DNA of 10,057 nt from Candidatus Pacearchaeota archaeon CG10_big_fil_rev_8_21_14_0_10_35_13. Its GTDB lineage: Archaea; Nanobdellota; Nanobdellia; Pacearchaeales; GW2011-AR1. Below, in pieces: positions 9,780-10,057 of this stretch. The stretch covers positions 1-10,057 of the forward strand of contig PFDC01000020.1 in NCBI GenBank assembly GCA_002763035.1, read 5' to 3'. Both the position numbers and the translations under genes were made by a program. The notes beneath the pieces are model-generated. The model was not told the DNA's origin. It did no database searches and was given only the letters and a program-made list of their open reading frames with translations. The first letter of the stretch is position 1, and each line of letters begins with the position of its first letter.

Positions 9780-10019
9780 ATGAAGACTAAATATCTTATG
9801 GCTGTTAACAAAGAAAACATTATTGAAGAGTACTTCATTAGAGGATACAGAGCAGGAATTAATGGGGGATTATTAAGCGATTTAAAATATCTACTCTTAA
9901 TACAAGGCCCAATAATAAGACTCGGAGGAATTAAAGGAAGATCTTATGATCTGGGTAGAACAGCAGGGGAAACCAAGAGGAATAAACAAAAAAATCTAAA
10001 AGATACTTTAGAAGGATAA
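9780..10019 (+). CDS. Hypothetical basic small protein, 79 aa
   Basis: I do not recognise a family. This is the only probable plus-strand gene in the window, and it is divergent from the Lrp-type regulator. The protein is basic, with no signal peptide and no clear membrane segment, although LKYLLLIQGPIIRLGG (35-50) is moderately hydrophobic. Two similar Gly/Arg motifs are visible, RGYRAG (21-26) and LGRTAG (58-63), hinting at an internal repeat of helix-turn units. A second in-frame ATG at 9798 (MAVNKENIIEEYF) would give 73 aa and also has an AT-rich TATA-like element at leaderless distance, so the start is uncertain. Support for being real: a complete frame in otherwise gene-free DNA, balanced amino acid use unlike the antisense frames, and placement beside a promoter region. 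It may be a target of the adjacent regulator. Confidence 0.6.
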   Translation: MKTKYLMAVNKENIIEEYFIRGYRAGINGGLLSDLKYLLLIQGPIIRLGGIKGRSYDLGRTAGETKRNKQKNLKDTLEG

Positions 10020-10057
10020 TAAAAATAATGATAAATAACAAAAAGTTTTAGTATTAT
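10020..10057. other. AT-rich end of window, no feature seen
   Basis: These 38 bases after the small-protein stop are almost entirely A and T. A short T-run (AGTTTTAG) on the plus strand could contribute to termination, but nothing can be supported. Confidence 0.3.

Noticed and set aside
9707..9838. 44-residue N-terminal extension of the Lrp-type gene from an upstream ATG at 9838
   Set aside because: The extension is Tyr/Phe/Leu-rich read-through of AT-rich promoter DNA, overlaps the divergent gene, and a TATA box sits 25 nt before the internal ATG at 9706.

Overview
This AT-rich window comes from an archaeon. It carries an archaeal-type RNA polymerase cluster (rpoH-rpoB-rpoA), archaeal TATA boxes about 25 nt upstream of start codons with no Shine-Dalgarno sequences, a tRNA gene without an encoded CCA, and a tandem Lrp/AsnC-type regulator. 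A single-chain RpoB, a fused A'/A'' RpoA and very tight gene packing would suit a small-genome (DPANN-like) or other deep archaeal lineage, but the phylum cannot be fixed by reading alone.

Layout. Positions 27-7049 (minus) hold the RNA polymerase operon. rpoH is separated by 1 nt from rpoB, and rpoB overlaps rpoA by 4 nt (ATGA), so the large subunits are made as one translationally coupled unit. Positions 7050-7523 are a long non-coding stretch for so tight a genome. It contains a probable rpoH promoter, a near-repeat of 35 bp, several perfect hairpins and a 61-nt tRNA-like remnant whose 3' end copies the adjacent tRNA-Lys(UUU) gene (7524-7598). Upstream of the tRNA, and oriented the same way, lies an unrecognised arginine-rich 185-aa protein (7653-8210).

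Positions 8246-8383 hold what looks like a 120-bp non-autonomous insertion: ends like those of the IS903 group of the IS5 family, with an exact 9-bp flanking duplication. It sits just upstream of the orphan gene's TATA box. A thioredoxin (8398-8712) and a tandem Lrp-like regulator (8747-9706) follow, each with its own leaderless-type promoter. The regulator is transcribed divergently from a 79-aa basic small protein (9780-10019) across a 73-bp shared promoter region.

Most of the window is core information-processing machinery. The parts that deserve attention are the tRNA-derived repeat region, the small insertion, the trimmed A'/A'' junction of RpoA, unusual residues next to the polymerase active site in both RpoA and RpoB, and the two orphan genes.
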